A stretch of DNA of 64,000 nucleotides from Wyeomyia smithii (lineage: Eukaryota > Arthropoda > Insecta > Diptera > Culicidae): NCBI RefSeq assembly GCF_029784165.1, contig NC_073696.1, forward strand, positions 184,026,498 to 184,090,497, given 5' to 3'. The position numbers were made by a program, and so were the translations under genes. Below, piece by piece: positions 10,909-22,571 of this stretch. A model generated the notes under the pieces. That model was not told the origin of the DNA and made no database searches. It saw only the letters and a list, made by a program, of their open reading frames with translations. Positions within the stretch are counted from its first letter, which is position 1, and every line of letters starts with the position of its first letter.

Positions 10909-11693
10909 TAGAGACAGTGGTAATTCGCGGCAAAAAAGTTGAAAATTCGCGGGTGGTGAAGGAGAAAATATATAGAATTCGCGGTAATTTCGCGGCAACC
11001 TTTTCTTTAGAAAACGCCAAATGCAGGGCTTTTTTGGGTAAAAACAATAAAAAAACTGTTTTAGTCAATTTAATATACGGTAATTTAACCGTACGATTCA
11101 TGATTTCTTTGCAGAACGGACTACTGCCAAATTGTCTTCAATCATATTTTAGTGTCGGCAGGCACGTATTATTCATGTTATTCTGATTCACGCTGCATTC
11201 CGCATCTACCGAGTTTCCGGGAATCTATAGATATTTATCAACCAACCGGAAAACCTTCAGAAACCGTCCGCGTTTCGAATAATTACCAAAATTATAATAT
11301 CAATCTCACTGTTGCGTATTTTTAAATATGCAAAAATGTTTGCTACTTGAACTAAGTAGGTACATCTTTCAACTTCTACACACTCTGAAATTCTATCATG
11401 CTGGTCTCTTATCACCAAAATCTTTGCCCTAAGAGGATTTAGTAACCAAACCATTCGAAAACAATTCAACCCAGGCTGACAAAATCTCGTTGTGAGAGAG
11501 TAGTAGTACTATTCCTTCTTATTGGTTGCGTAGGAAAAGGCCTTCCGTTGCCATCGAGGTGCCCATTAATCTTTAGATTTGTCAGTTTTGCTGGTTTTCG
11601 CGGCATTTCGCGGATTTTTGGTAATTTCGCGGCCGATGCTGGATTTCGCGGAATTCGCGGCTTCCGCGAAATCGCGATTTACCACTGTCCCTA
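10909..11693. mobile_element. Non-autonomous hAT element, 785 bp
   Basis: An exact 8-bp duplication CTAATAAC flanks the element (10901-10908 and 11694-11701). The ends TAGAGACAGTGGTAA and TTTACCACTGTCCCTA are terminal inverted repeats that fit the hAT end consensus (YARNG). Both subterminal regions carry arrays of TTCGCGG (six or more per side, opposite orientation), typical of hAT transposase binding sites. No transposase is encoded, so movement would need one supplied in trans. The intact duplication suggests a complete copy. Confidence 0.9.
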
Positions 11694-11701
11694 CTAATAA
11701 C

Positions 11702-13890
11702 ATTTTTATGATTATTTGAAAATGAAAATCAAAGTAATAAATTATTATTGCTTTATTTTGAGGTGTAAAGATAATAAAAACATTTGAGTAATATTTCATT
11801 TATATAAAGATATATAATACTATCACAAAAACGATCGAATTTTTTGAAAAATCGATCACCTTGTTACGATTTCACGTATTCTGAGTGTATCAAACTATAT
11901 ATAAACACTCATTTTTTGTTTATTCATTTTGTAATCTGGATTGTAACTTGTTTACTAGCGCTATCAGTGCATCAGTAAAATGCACTAATTGGGAGGAATA
12001 ATAACCATGTCAATAAAGCTTTTGCTTCAAATGAATTTAAACTTGCGCGGACGTAATTATTGCCACCATTTCGTAATTTATAAACCTCCTAGTTCAAAGA
12101 ACAACACAAAATAACGAATATGACCCGCTTTTACAACTCTCGGAGAACGTGGCATAAGGCCTCCGTTCCAAAGTTAGCAATTAATTCAATTAACGTCCAT
12201 CCTGTTTATTTCTTTTTCTCGGGATTTTTATGAACAGATAACGTCTTAAACGAAACCCCATCGGTCGGCATGTTCGTTTCACTGCTCTGACCCTGGAGTT
12301 CAATTTAATTAATTTTGTTGCCATTTGTAGATATTCCTTAGAGGCAGTAAATACTGAACAATACAGTGCAACGCAACATGTGTTATGAAGACATCGAAAA
12401 AATTCCCGTCTGTCTGCCGCCCACTATGTACTACATTACTGACCTATTTGAAATTTGCGTGAGTCAATGCAATGTGGGTTCTAGCACGAGTTACGTGTTA
12501 ATATTGAATGAGAAACATGGATACATAGTACTATAGACGATACACATTTGACGCAGCCTTTGTTTGTTTTGAAAAGCCCAGGACTGGACACTTGGATAGG
12601 GAAAAGGTGTTGGACTGCGGGAAATGCTTCCATTTGTAGTTGTATTATACGATTAACTGTATACGATTAAACTTGGTGTGTTGACCCAACTTTAGTATTA
12701 TATGGTCATTTTACGATTAGACCGAGTCATTGCCGGTTTTAGCTCACGTATTATAAACATATGAACGAATTGTTCCTGTTACTGGCAACTAATCAATAGC
12801 TTCGAAAACTGTGATAGAACGAAAGTTGTAATTCAAGATCATGCATAACCATCATAATAAATGTTGTGGTTAAGTGAAATTTGTATTTCGAAATAACTGT
12901 CGGTATGTAGCGCGTATAGTTTATAATTTAGCCGCAAGGTCAACTCGAAAATTTCAGGTTTTTAAACTCAAGATAGGGTAAGGAACGGCTTAAGCAGTAG
13001 TGCCTATTTTAATGAGTCGAAGAAAACAGGCCTCAAACTCCTACATTTTGATCAATATCAACAATTTCAATGATGGAAATGAAAACTTTGATTGTCTAGC
13101 TGTCTTACGAATATAGGGAATACCGTTAACCACAAAGAAATTTGTGAACAAACATCGTTCGAAACAAATCGACCTATATTGTAACCATTCAGAAACCACT
13201 TCGGGTGCCGAAAAAGAAAAACACCTGCAAAACAGATGGAAACTGCTTAAAATAGGTTCGGGGTGATTGGAATATTGTCCCTCGATTGGTAACTTTAATT
13301 GATGATTGTTAAAGTTTGCTAACTTAGTTTTACAATCTGAAAACAAGCTCTGACTGAAAAAACCGATTTATGTACTACTGTTTGAATTTCACCCAACACA
13401 TTTCGAATAATTCGTCTGAATGCACAGGCGGTTCCTAAAGCTGCTTAAAATATGTTCCCTGCCCTATGATAAAATAGATAAAGGATACGTAAGCTAATTG
13501 GATTTTGAAGCTTCATTTGAATCATCATCTGTTTCAAGAAAACTCAATTGACTCCCTAGTTGAACTATTATTATCAAAAAATATTATCAGCTCTATTTCT
13601 TAATGCATTCCTATATGAGCGAAGAGCAATATCGTAGCGTAGGAGCAGCTCCTAAATTGGTGAAACAGAGATGATAGTCCTTTTCTCAATTTTCGAGAGA
13701 TGAATCCCCTTTCACGGGATAGAGAAGCCACAATCTAATGTAAAATCACGAACAAGATCGGGTTAACCAGTGTTTCTATATCAAAAAATTTAAATGAAAT
13801 GTATACTTAAAAAATATTTTTATTTTAAAACCTAATTTTTAATAATCAGTTATCAACAAATTTCTCCACATTTGATGATGTTCTTTAAAA
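11702..13890. other. Noncoding stretch upstream of the kinesin exons
   Basis: No coding exon was recognised. The last part is intron, because a polypyrimidine tract and AG acceptor at 13900-13901 open the first visible Klp64D exon. The N-terminal kinesin exon expected upstream, which would carry a VRCRP-like motif, was not found here. Confidence 0.5.
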
Positions 13891-13901
13891 CTTCTTTCCA
13901 G

Positions 13902-15832
13902 ATCGATTTATACATTGACACCGCCCGTCCGATCGTCGACAAGGTGCTCGAAGGATACAATGGCACTATCTTGGCGTATGGCCAAACTGGCACCGGTAAA
14001 ACGTACACCATGTCCGGTAACCCGGACTCCCCCCAAACCAAAGGTATAATACCGAACACATTTGCCCACATCTTTGGGCATATCGCCCGCGGTAAGGAGA
14101 ACCAAAAGTTTTTGGTACGTGTTAGTTATATGGAGATTTATAACGAAGAAGTACGAGACTTGCTGGGCAAGGAAATTAACAAGAGTCTAGAGGTGAAAGA
14201 ACGAGCCGATATTGGAGTGTTTGTCAAAGATTTAAGCGGTTATGTGGTGCATAATGCGGACGATTTAGATAACATCATGAAAATGGGAAATAAGAATCGA
14301 GTTGTGGGAGCCACAAAAATGAATTCCGAGTCTTCACGTTCGCATGCTATATTTTCCATAACAATCGAATCCAGTGAAACAGATGAAGTTGGAAAGCAAC
14401 TGGTAAGGATGGGTAAGTTGCAGTTAGTAGATCTGGCTGGCTCAGAGCGGCAAAGCAAAACACAGTCCAGTGGATTGCGACTCAAGGAGGCTACTAAAAT
14501 TAACCTATCGTTGTCGGTTCTGGGAAATGTGATTAGCGCATTAGTTGATGGAAAAAGTACTCACATTCCGTACCGTAACTCAAAACTAACTCGACTATTA
14601 CAAGACTCTCTGGGGGGCAATTCCAAGACGGTAATGTGTGCCAGCATAAGTCCGGCTGATTCAAATTACGTTGAAACTATTTCCACGCTGCGCTATGCCT
14701 GTCGCGCGAAGAATATCCAAAATATGGCTCATATTAATGATGAACCGAAGGATGCTCTGTTGCGCCATTTCCAAGAAGAAATTAAAGAACTTAAGAGACA
14801 ACTGGAAGAAGGCGTCTTCATGAATGGCATTGAAACGGATGAGGAAGAAGAAGACGAGGAAGATGAAGAAGATGAAATTGAAACTGATGAAGAGAAAGAA
14901 AAGGAACGCATGGAAAAGAAAGAAAAGAAGCGCAGAGAAAAGGCTAAAGAAAAGCGAGAAAAGGCCGACGCGGAAAAGGAATTACTTGAAAAGAAGGCAA
15001 TGGAGAACGAGGAAGAAATCAGTCGGGCGAAGTGAGTGTCATATCTTTAGTTAAATTATTTTCTAATATATTTATCAAGTGTTTGTCTCAAAACTTTTAG
15101 ATCGGAACAGGATCAACTTCGCGCAAAACTGTCCTCTTTGGAGAACAAAATTCTTGTTGGTGGTGAAAACCTGCTGGAAAAAGCACAAGCACAGGAAATG
15201 CTTTTAGAAAAATCTCTAGTTGAGCTTGAACGACGCGTAAAAACCGAACGCGAGTTGGAGGAGAATCTACAAAAAATCGAGGCCGAACGAATTGACATTG
15301 AGGAACGGTATAGTTCCCTACAAGAGGAATGTGTTGGAAAAACTAAAAAACTGCAACGGGTCATGTCAATGCTGATGAGCATTAAATCCGAGTTGGCTGA
15401 TCAGCAGCAGGAACAACAGCGCGAGAAAGAAGGCATTTATGAAAATATTCGCAGTTTATCACGAGAGTTGGCTCTCTGTGAATTGGTAATAAACTCCTAC
15501 ATTCCTAAAGAATATCAGGTAAGTCACAAACTTTTAACTTCTCAAGTTCTTACATTGTTGGTCTCCTTTTGAAGAACATGATAGAGAAATTTACCCACTG
15601 GAACGAAGACATTGGCGAATGGCAGCTGAAATGTGTAGCATACACGGGCAACAATATGCGTAAAAATGTGGCCGAACCAAAACTCAACACCAAAGAAACG
15701 GATCTGATTGATTTATCGCATGTGTACTTGAGTTACAACACTGATTCTGTAACGGAACCAGTGCGGGCCAAAACTGCCAGGCCACGCACATCGGGAATAG
15801 CTCGGCCGACTACGGCTCGAAAGTATTATTAA
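13902..15832 (+). CDS. Klp64D: Kinesin-II motor subunit Klp64D/KIF3A, 5' partial
   Basis: Three exons join in frame: 13902-15031, 15101-15518 and 15575-15832 (601 codons plus TAA), with GT-AG introns of 69 and 56 bp. The motor domain shows the P-loop GQTGTGKT (13980-14003), the switch I motif NSESSRSH, the switch II motif DLAGSE, and a neck matching KIF3A (DEPKDALLRHF). An acidic/basic stretch and coiled coil follow, then a tail with HWNEDIGEWQLKC and LSHVYL as in KIF3A. Heterotrimeric kinesin-II drives plus-end-directed transport, including anterograde intraflagellar transport and axonal cargo. About 85 N-terminal codons (first beta strands of the motor) must lie in upstream exon(s) not found here. 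KIF3B (Klp68D) is less likely because VRMGKL and ETISTLRYA match KIF3A better. Confidence 0.93.
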
Positions 15833-17620
15833 GCTAGATCTGAATATTTCTGCAACGCGAAAGCGCCCAGCACAATGATCAAAAGTATTTAGGTAGAGGA
15901 GAGGCTTTCTTTATTCGCACCCGTGTGTTGATTCGCACGCTTGTTGTAAATTATGGTAACCCATCATGTTTCAGTTCAGTTCTTAAATCACGTGCAATTA
16001 TGTTCTAGTCAATAGGACAAACTGTCACCAGTGTTTATAATTTTAGAATTTTTTTGTAATGTACTTGTGTTCATTGTTTATCTTATCATATTATCAATAA
16101 TTCACTACAAACTATCTGCTGTAAAACTGTAACTGTTGATGTGATTCTATCTATAGAAAGGGGGTTCAGTTTTATATGAAATTCTGTTTGGCATTCGGTT
16201 TGTGGATTTGTAACTTGTGTTCCTTACGTTTCAGCAAATATTATTTCAGTCGTAACGAGATTTCTTTTATATTATGCAAATACATCACACACAAATAGTA
16301 GTCACACAAAAATTCCAGTTCAATTGAGAGTCGTATCCGATCTATACTCACATTGATATTTGTCTATGTATATTTGCTGATCAATAAAAGCTAGTTCGTT
16401 GAGCCGGTCGTGCCACTCTTTATTTAGAGAAACCCAATTATTGAATTCTGTTGAAAAACGTAGAGCATACATTTTGACTATGTTCGAAATAACATCGTGA
16501 GATTTGTAAGTCTGCCAATCTAATCTAAAGCGTACGAATATATTTCATTATTATATATTTTTTCGATGAATGCTTCAAATCATTCACATCATTTTCTGTT
16601 GATTCTGAACTGATTTAATCGATTACAAATTAGCTATTTCTGAACTATAAACTTTGTATTCGTGATTTTTCTTTCACATGGAATGACAAGCTTTTCCAAA
16701 TATCTAGTCTGCTCAACTGCCTTGCTCAAGTGCAGTTTCGATGGATGGTGTGAACGGTTCTATAGAATCGTTGGTGTATGCTCAGTGAAATTATTTTGGT
16801 CGCCTGTTACAGCTAGTATTTCCAAATGCTTATTTCCGGTCAACGGTTTTATCACTCGGTACTTTCTGTTGGTCCTTTCGAACTACTACATATAACGTTA
16901 CTTCCAAACTGTATTATAAGCTTGACTGCTGTGTTTCCTCGTAAATGACCAAAATAACAAGAGTTCAACAGCGTAGTAACATATGACCATTATTATTAGC
17001 CACAGAATCCAGAGCCAGGGAATCACATAAGACAGAAAAGTGGTCAGACACATAGGGCAGAACATTTAATAACGTGGAAACATAAAAGCTTAAATTATGA
17101 AAGGTACAGGGACCAGAAAAAAAGGATAAAACTATGAACTCTGCGAATAACAATAGGAAAATAAGACATCCGTGTTTTTTTTTTACAGCCGTATCTGTCA
17201 TTCGTACGAAAAGATCAATTTGAACAAATCGGAAAAGGCCATGTCTTGAAATGTGTTTTCGCCATGTGATTCTGTCTTTCGCCGATTGATTTTCCGCCTC
17301 CCGTACAAGAGCTTTCTAATAGCGGATTTCTTTATTCCACTGTGTGCGGGCAAAACTGCCGAGGAATAATAAAACGTCATCGCCATTTGAGACGCAAGTA
17401 AGAAAGAGATGCCAGATTATTGTTTACGAACTTAGCACGTGCGGTGGTGGGTTGAAGCTGACAATTTTTGCAGTGCGCTTCGGGCAGCACGGCAGGTCAA
17501 AACTGGGTCAAAATCGAGCGAATAAAGAAGGGTTTTGACAGCAGTTAGTGCGCTTCCAGGTCAAATCGAGGTGAGCTGGTGGAATAACGAAATTCGCTAT
17601 AACAGAAGAGATTATTGACG
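15833..17620. other. Klp64D 3' UTR and intergenic sequence
   Basis: The first about 550 bp are probably Klp64D 3' UTR. The rest shows no recognisable gene or element and ends at the left edge of the split MITE at 17625. Confidence 0.5.
16383..16388 (+). terminator. Candidate poly(A) signal for Klp64D
   Basis: An AATAAA hexamer lies about 550 bp after the Klp64D stop codon, on the same strand, with no other gene in between. A 3' UTR of this length is plausible, but the hexamer alone is weak evidence. Confidence 0.4.
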
Positions 17621-17624
17621 ATTA

Positions 17625-17742
17625 AGGGCCGTTCCTAAACCACTTGGTCATATTTTGATCACTTTTTATACCCCCCGTACCCCCCGTGGTCTTTTGGCCA
17701 ACCCCCCCTCCTTGCGACTTTAACCACATGGTCTTTTCATTT
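17625..17742. repeat. Left half of a GGGGCC-ended MITE (split by LINE)
   Basis: The end GGGCCGTTCCTAAACCAC is the reverse complement of the right end at 37776-37802 (GGTTTAGGAACGGCCCCT). The interior has C-runs near 17672-17710. The sequence stops at the LINE target duplication ATGGTCTTTTCATTT (17728-17742), whose partner is at 37467-37481. This piece and 37467-37802 are therefore one former element, now 19.7 kb apart. Confidence 0.8.
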
Positions 17743-18229
17743 TTTTTTCTTCACCTATCGTTTATTTGACACGGCACAAATACAATTTAATGTTTAACGG
17801 CGCCAATTATATCTGATGACTTAAATTCTTTAAGCAAATTTTTTATCCTCGCTGCCGACTACGAGCTGAAATTAAGTCTATTTTGAAACTAGCATATATT
17901 TTTCAATCAAAGTTTTGTAGTTGAATGGTCGTCTGATGATCGTCGAATGGCCATGGATATGCAGCATGTATGGATTTGTTCTGCTAAGCCACGATGTCAT
18001 GAGCTGGGACAGGGGCATGTAATCCTCGGGGCCTGGAAGTATTGTGCGGGGTTCAGTTGCTGGTTATGGTTCGTTGTTGTTGTTCGCTGTTGTTCAAGCC
18101 AAGATATCGCGAAAGGCCTCGGGTTCTCAGGTCCTAGCGGATTCGTGTGGGGTTCAGTTGCTGATTCCAAAATCGAGGTCTATGACGTGTTCTTGCCGTT
18201 TTGTTGAACGTGGATGGAAAGGAATGGGA

Positions 18230-21200
18230 CTAGACTGGGGCGTGGATGGATTTCAGGAAAATGTATATAAGGGACATGTAGGGTAGGTCACGACTCGCCA
18301 AGACATCACGAACAGGAACAGCTGGTCCTCTACCCTCGGCCCGGAGGGAAGTTATTAATTTAGACCTGGCGTCACGGTGTACAGGGCATGACCAAACAAC
18401 GTGCTCTATGTCGTGATAACCTTCACCACAGACACAGATACCACTTTCCCCGAGCCCAATACGACGGAGATGCGTATCAAATCTATAGTGATTGGACATA
18501 AGCCGCGACATCACGCAGATGAAATCTCGACCTACATCCAACCCCTTGAACCACGGGCTCGTCGATACCTTGGGGATAATGGAATGTAACCACCTTCCCA
18601 GTTCCCCTCTAGTCCAAGAATTTTGCCAACTGATGATCGTATTCTGACGTACAAGTGCGAAAAACTCATTAAAAGCAATTGGTCTTTCATAAATGTCACC
18701 GTTTGTTGCGCCCACCTTAGCCAAAGAGTCCGCTTTCTCATTACCCGGTATCGAGCAGTGAGAAGGGACCCACGCTAAGGTAGTCTGAGTAGATTTTTCG
18801 GATAAAGCACTCAGATGTTCCCGTATTTTCCCCAGGAAATACGGAGAGTGCTTAATATCTTTCATCGATCGGAGAGCCTCAATGGAGCTGAGACTGTCCG
18901 TAAAGATGAAATAATGGTCCGTGGGCATTTTTTCGATAATCCCTAGGGTGTACTGAATTGCAGCTCATTCTGCGACGTAAACAGAAGCAGGATTATCGAG
19001 TTTATGGGAGACGGTTAAATTGTTATTGAAGATACCGAAGCCAGTGGACCCATCAAGAAGTGATCCGTCAGTGTAGAACATATTGTCGCAGTTGATGTTT
19101 CGATATTTATTGGAACGGTTCAAGACCTCATATTTGATAAGAATACGAGAAGACAGGCTCCAGAAGCGGGTTTTCAATGGTAGAACTCCAGCTAAGACCT
19201 CCAAACTCATCGTATGGGTCGATTGCGTGCAACCCAAGGCGATACGCAAACAACGATATTGTATTCGCTCCAGTTTGATCAAATGTGTGTTTGCTGCGGA
19301 GCGGAAGCAGAAACACCCGTACTCAATAACAGACAATATCGTTGTTTGGTAAAGCCTTATAAGGTCTCCTGGATGGGCTCCCCACCATTTTCCGGTTATT
19401 GTACGAAGAAAATTCACTCTTTGTTGACATTTTTTCATCAGATACCTCACGTGACAACCCCAGGTGCCTTTAGAGTCGAACCAGACACCAAGGTATTTGT
19501 GTACCAAAACCTGAGAAATCGTTTTACCCATTAATTGTGTTTGAAGCTGAGCAGGTTCATGCTTCCTAGAAAAAACTACTATCTCAGTCTTCTCCGGAGA
19601 GAATTCGATACCTAGCTGTAAAGCCCAAGCAGACAAATTGTCCAAGGTATCTTGCAATGGTCCTTGCAAATCGGCAGCTTTGGCTCCTGTAACAGAGACC
19701 ACGCTGTCGTCTGCAAGTTGTCTTATCGTGCATGAATTTGCCAGACATTCGTCGATGTCATTTACATAAAAATTGTAAAGAAGGGGGCTTAAACATGAGC
19801 CCTGGGGAAGACCCATGTAGCTAATTCGAAAAGTTGCCAAATCGCCGTGCGTAAAATGCATGTGCTTTTCGGACAACAAATTGTGCAAAAAATTGTTCAA
19901 AATTGGCGAAAATCCTTGTCGGTGAAGTTTACCCGAAAGAACGTCAATAGAAACGGAATCAAAAGCCCCCTTAATGTCCAAGAACGCAGACGCCATTTGT
20001 TCTTTGCGAGCATACGCCAGCTGAATATCTGTTGAAAGCAACGCAAGAAAATCATTCGTCCTTTTGGCACGGCGGAAGCAAAATTGACTATCTGATAGTA
20101 GACCATTTGATTCGACCCAATGGTCTAAACGACGGAGTATCATTTTTTCCATCAATTTCCGGATACAGGATAGCATTGCAATCGGCCTATAAGAGTTGTG
20201 ATCAGAAGCTGGCTTCCCTGGTTTTTGGATGGCGATCACCTTCACTTGCCTCCAATCCTGCGGTACAATGTTTTGCTCCAGGAACTTATTGAACAAGTTC
20301 AACAAGCGCCTCTTGGCATTGCCGGGTAGATTCTTCAACAAGTTGATTTTGATTCTATCTAACCCAGGCGCGTTATTGTTACAGGACAGGAGGGCAACTG
20401 AAAATTCTGCCATCGTAAAAGGTGATTCTATCGCGTCGTGGCCCGGAGACGCATCGCGAACAATGTTTTGCTCAGGAACAGAGTCCGGACATACTTTCCT
20501 GGCAAAATCAAATATCCAGCGACTTGAAGACTCCTCGCTTTCGTTGACCGTTACGCGGTTCCGCATTCTTCGGGCTGTGTTCCAAAGAGTGCTTATCGAT
20601 GTCTCCCTCGACGTCTCGTTTACGAACCGACGCCAATATCCGCGTTTCTCTGCTTTAGCCAAGCTTTTAAGCTTGGTATCAAGCTCCGAATACCGTATAT
20701 AGTCGCCAGGTATACCTCCCTTCTGGAAGGCCAAAAACGCGTCGGATCTTTGCGTGTAGACATCGGAGCACTCTTTGTCCCACCACGGAGTGGGAGGCCG
20801 TTCTTTGATCGTTACGCCGGGATATTTCTTCGTTTGGGCTTGCAACGCGGCGTCGAGAATCAAGCCCGCGAGGAGGTTGTATTCTTCAAGTGGTGGATGA
20901 TGTTGAATCGACTCGACCGCTTTTGAAATCATTTCCTCGTATAACTTCCAATCGACATTCCGTGTGAGGTCATACGGAATGTCAATTGGTCGAATGCGAG
21001 TTAACCCGTTAGTAATTGAAATAAGAATAGGCAGATGGTCGCTACCGTGAGGATCGAGGATTACCTTCCATGTGCAATCCAACCGTAGCGACGTCGAACA
21101 TAAGGATAGATCCAAAGCGCTTGAGCGCGCTGGAGGTTTCGGGATACGTGTCATTTCACCGTTGTTTAAAATAGTCATGTCGAAGTCATCGCAAAGGTTG

Positions 21201-21709
21201 TAGATTAAAGAGGAGCGGTTATCATTGTAAGGGGAACCCTAAGCCACACCATGAGAGTTGAAGTCTCCCAAAATCAAACGTGGCGAGGGAAGAAGTTCTA
21301 TTAAATCAAAGAGCAGCTGTTGCCCAACCTGTGCTCTGGGAGGAATATATATTGAGGCAATACAAAGCTCTTTACCTTGTATTGTCATTTGACATGCGAC
21401 AACTTCGATGCCTGGAATCGAGGGGAGGTTAATACGATAGAAAGAACAGCACTTTTTAATCCCTAAATGTACTCCCCCATATGGGGTGTCTCGATCAAGG
21501 CGAATAATATTAAAATCATGGAAGTTGAGATCAATATTTGAAGTAAGCCAAGTTTCACAAAGGGAAAATGCATCGCATTTGTTTTTATTTATCAAAACTT
21601 TAAACGAATCAATTTTTGGTAAAATACTTCTACAATTCCACTGTAAAACAGAGATAGAATCCTTCATATACGCAGTTGAATTAGGCATCGGAGGATACAA
21701 TCGCTGCAA
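18230..21709 (-). pseudogene. I-like LINE ORF2: endonuclease, RT, RNase H; two nonsense codons
   Basis: One reading frame runs from an ATG at about 21709 to the stop at 18230-18232, about 1,160 codons, interrupted only by TAG at 21239-21241 and TGA at 18965-18967. Endonuclease motifs: LQWNCRSILPK near the start, ETWL, and GDFNSHG just before the TAG. RT motifs: FLDIKGAFDSV, GLPQGSCLSPLLY and the catalytic LADD. RNase H: FYTDGS before the TGA, FTDS, and WVPSHC...GNEKAD after it. A cysteine/histidine motif (CVCGEGYHDIEHVVWSC) follows. The protein would nick chromosomal DNA and copy element RNA. The TGA falls inside RNase H. No frameshift is needed, so inactivation looks fairly recent. Confidence 0.88.
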
Positions 21710-21896
21710 GGAGGGGCCATTGGGCAGTCAACTGCTTCAAAAATGTTCTAACTGTTGGGAGAAATGCTGTGAGAAAAATTTTAATTGGATCGGGTACATT
21801 GAAAGTTTCAAAAATCCAGTCCACAATGTCAGAAAAATTGACCAGTCCAGCATTTGATTTATCAACTGGATGTGCAAAAGGAACAACTGGGGTTTT
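21681..21896 (-). pseudogene. I-like LINE ORF1, C-terminal piece
   Basis: Continuing in the - strand from the Ty3/gypsy insertion, the frame reads KTPVVPFAHPVDKS, then LSD-like and LKQLTAQWPLLAAI motifs typical of the ORF1 end in I-like elements. It stops at 21681-21683, overlapping the start of ORF2 by about 28 bp. The N-terminal part of the same ORF lies 11.5 kb away at 33373-34490. Confidence 0.75.
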
Positions 21897-21900
21897 AGAT

Positions 21901-22571
21901 TGTGACGTCACACCCGCGCAGAAAATACCTTATGTTCCGTCACGCAGAATTTTGTCATACGGTACATTCTAGCTTAGTCAGAAAATAAAGCCTTCTGTTG
22001 AATGAAATGAAAACAGGTAGAGTGTAAAAGCGGGACACGGCCGTCCGCCGTTATCCCCCAAAAACAAGACCAATTGTAAAGAAAGCAGGAAAGATCTTGA
22101 AGAAAGACCGCGAACGGTTCTGCTATGCAAGCGTTGGCACTTTGTCTTCCGCGATGAATAGTCACTAAAGCCACCGAGGCATTGAATAAACAAAAAAGAA
22201 CTCGACAAACGGTAGCGTCGCTCAGCGTCGCCCATGCTCACGCGCGGGTTCTTAGCGCTCACGCTAGCGCACGTGTTTTGGAGCACATGTTATAGCGCTC
22301 TCAAGTAGTTAATTGTATGTACTAAAAGTTAAGCACGAGAAAGAGACAGGCCAAGACATGCCATAGGCCAGTATAGAACAGTTAGGTATGTGGTGACCGG
22401 ATCGAAGGGGAAAAGTCTCTCTCTCTGAGTTACCGGTAGGGTATATTTAAGTAGTGATGTACGAAAAATAAAGTCAGTTAGTCCACCGTTATCTTGTGTA
22501 TTAATTCCGCGCCAAAGGCGCGTACAGGGATATCTAGTAGAAGAATTCCCTGGTAGGTTATAGCCTACACA
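21901..22571 (+). repeat. 5' LTR of the Ty3/gypsy element
   Basis: It matches the 3' LTR base for base except for about two substitutions (near 22054 A/G and near 22387 T/C). It carries a TATA-like TATATTTAA at 22442-22450 and an AATAAA signal at 22467-22472, consistent with a promoter and an R-region poly(A) site. It starts TG and ends CA, as LTRs do. Confidence 0.95.

Noticed and set aside
14729..14911. Ser-rich minus-strand ORF over the kinesin gene
   Set aside because: Antisense shadow of the Glu/Asp/Lys-rich stretch in Klp64D.
21978..22286. 102-codon ORF on the minus strand, identical at 32775-33083
   Set aside because: It lies within the LTRs of the Ty3/gypsy element, antisense to it; its duplication simply reflects the two LTRs.
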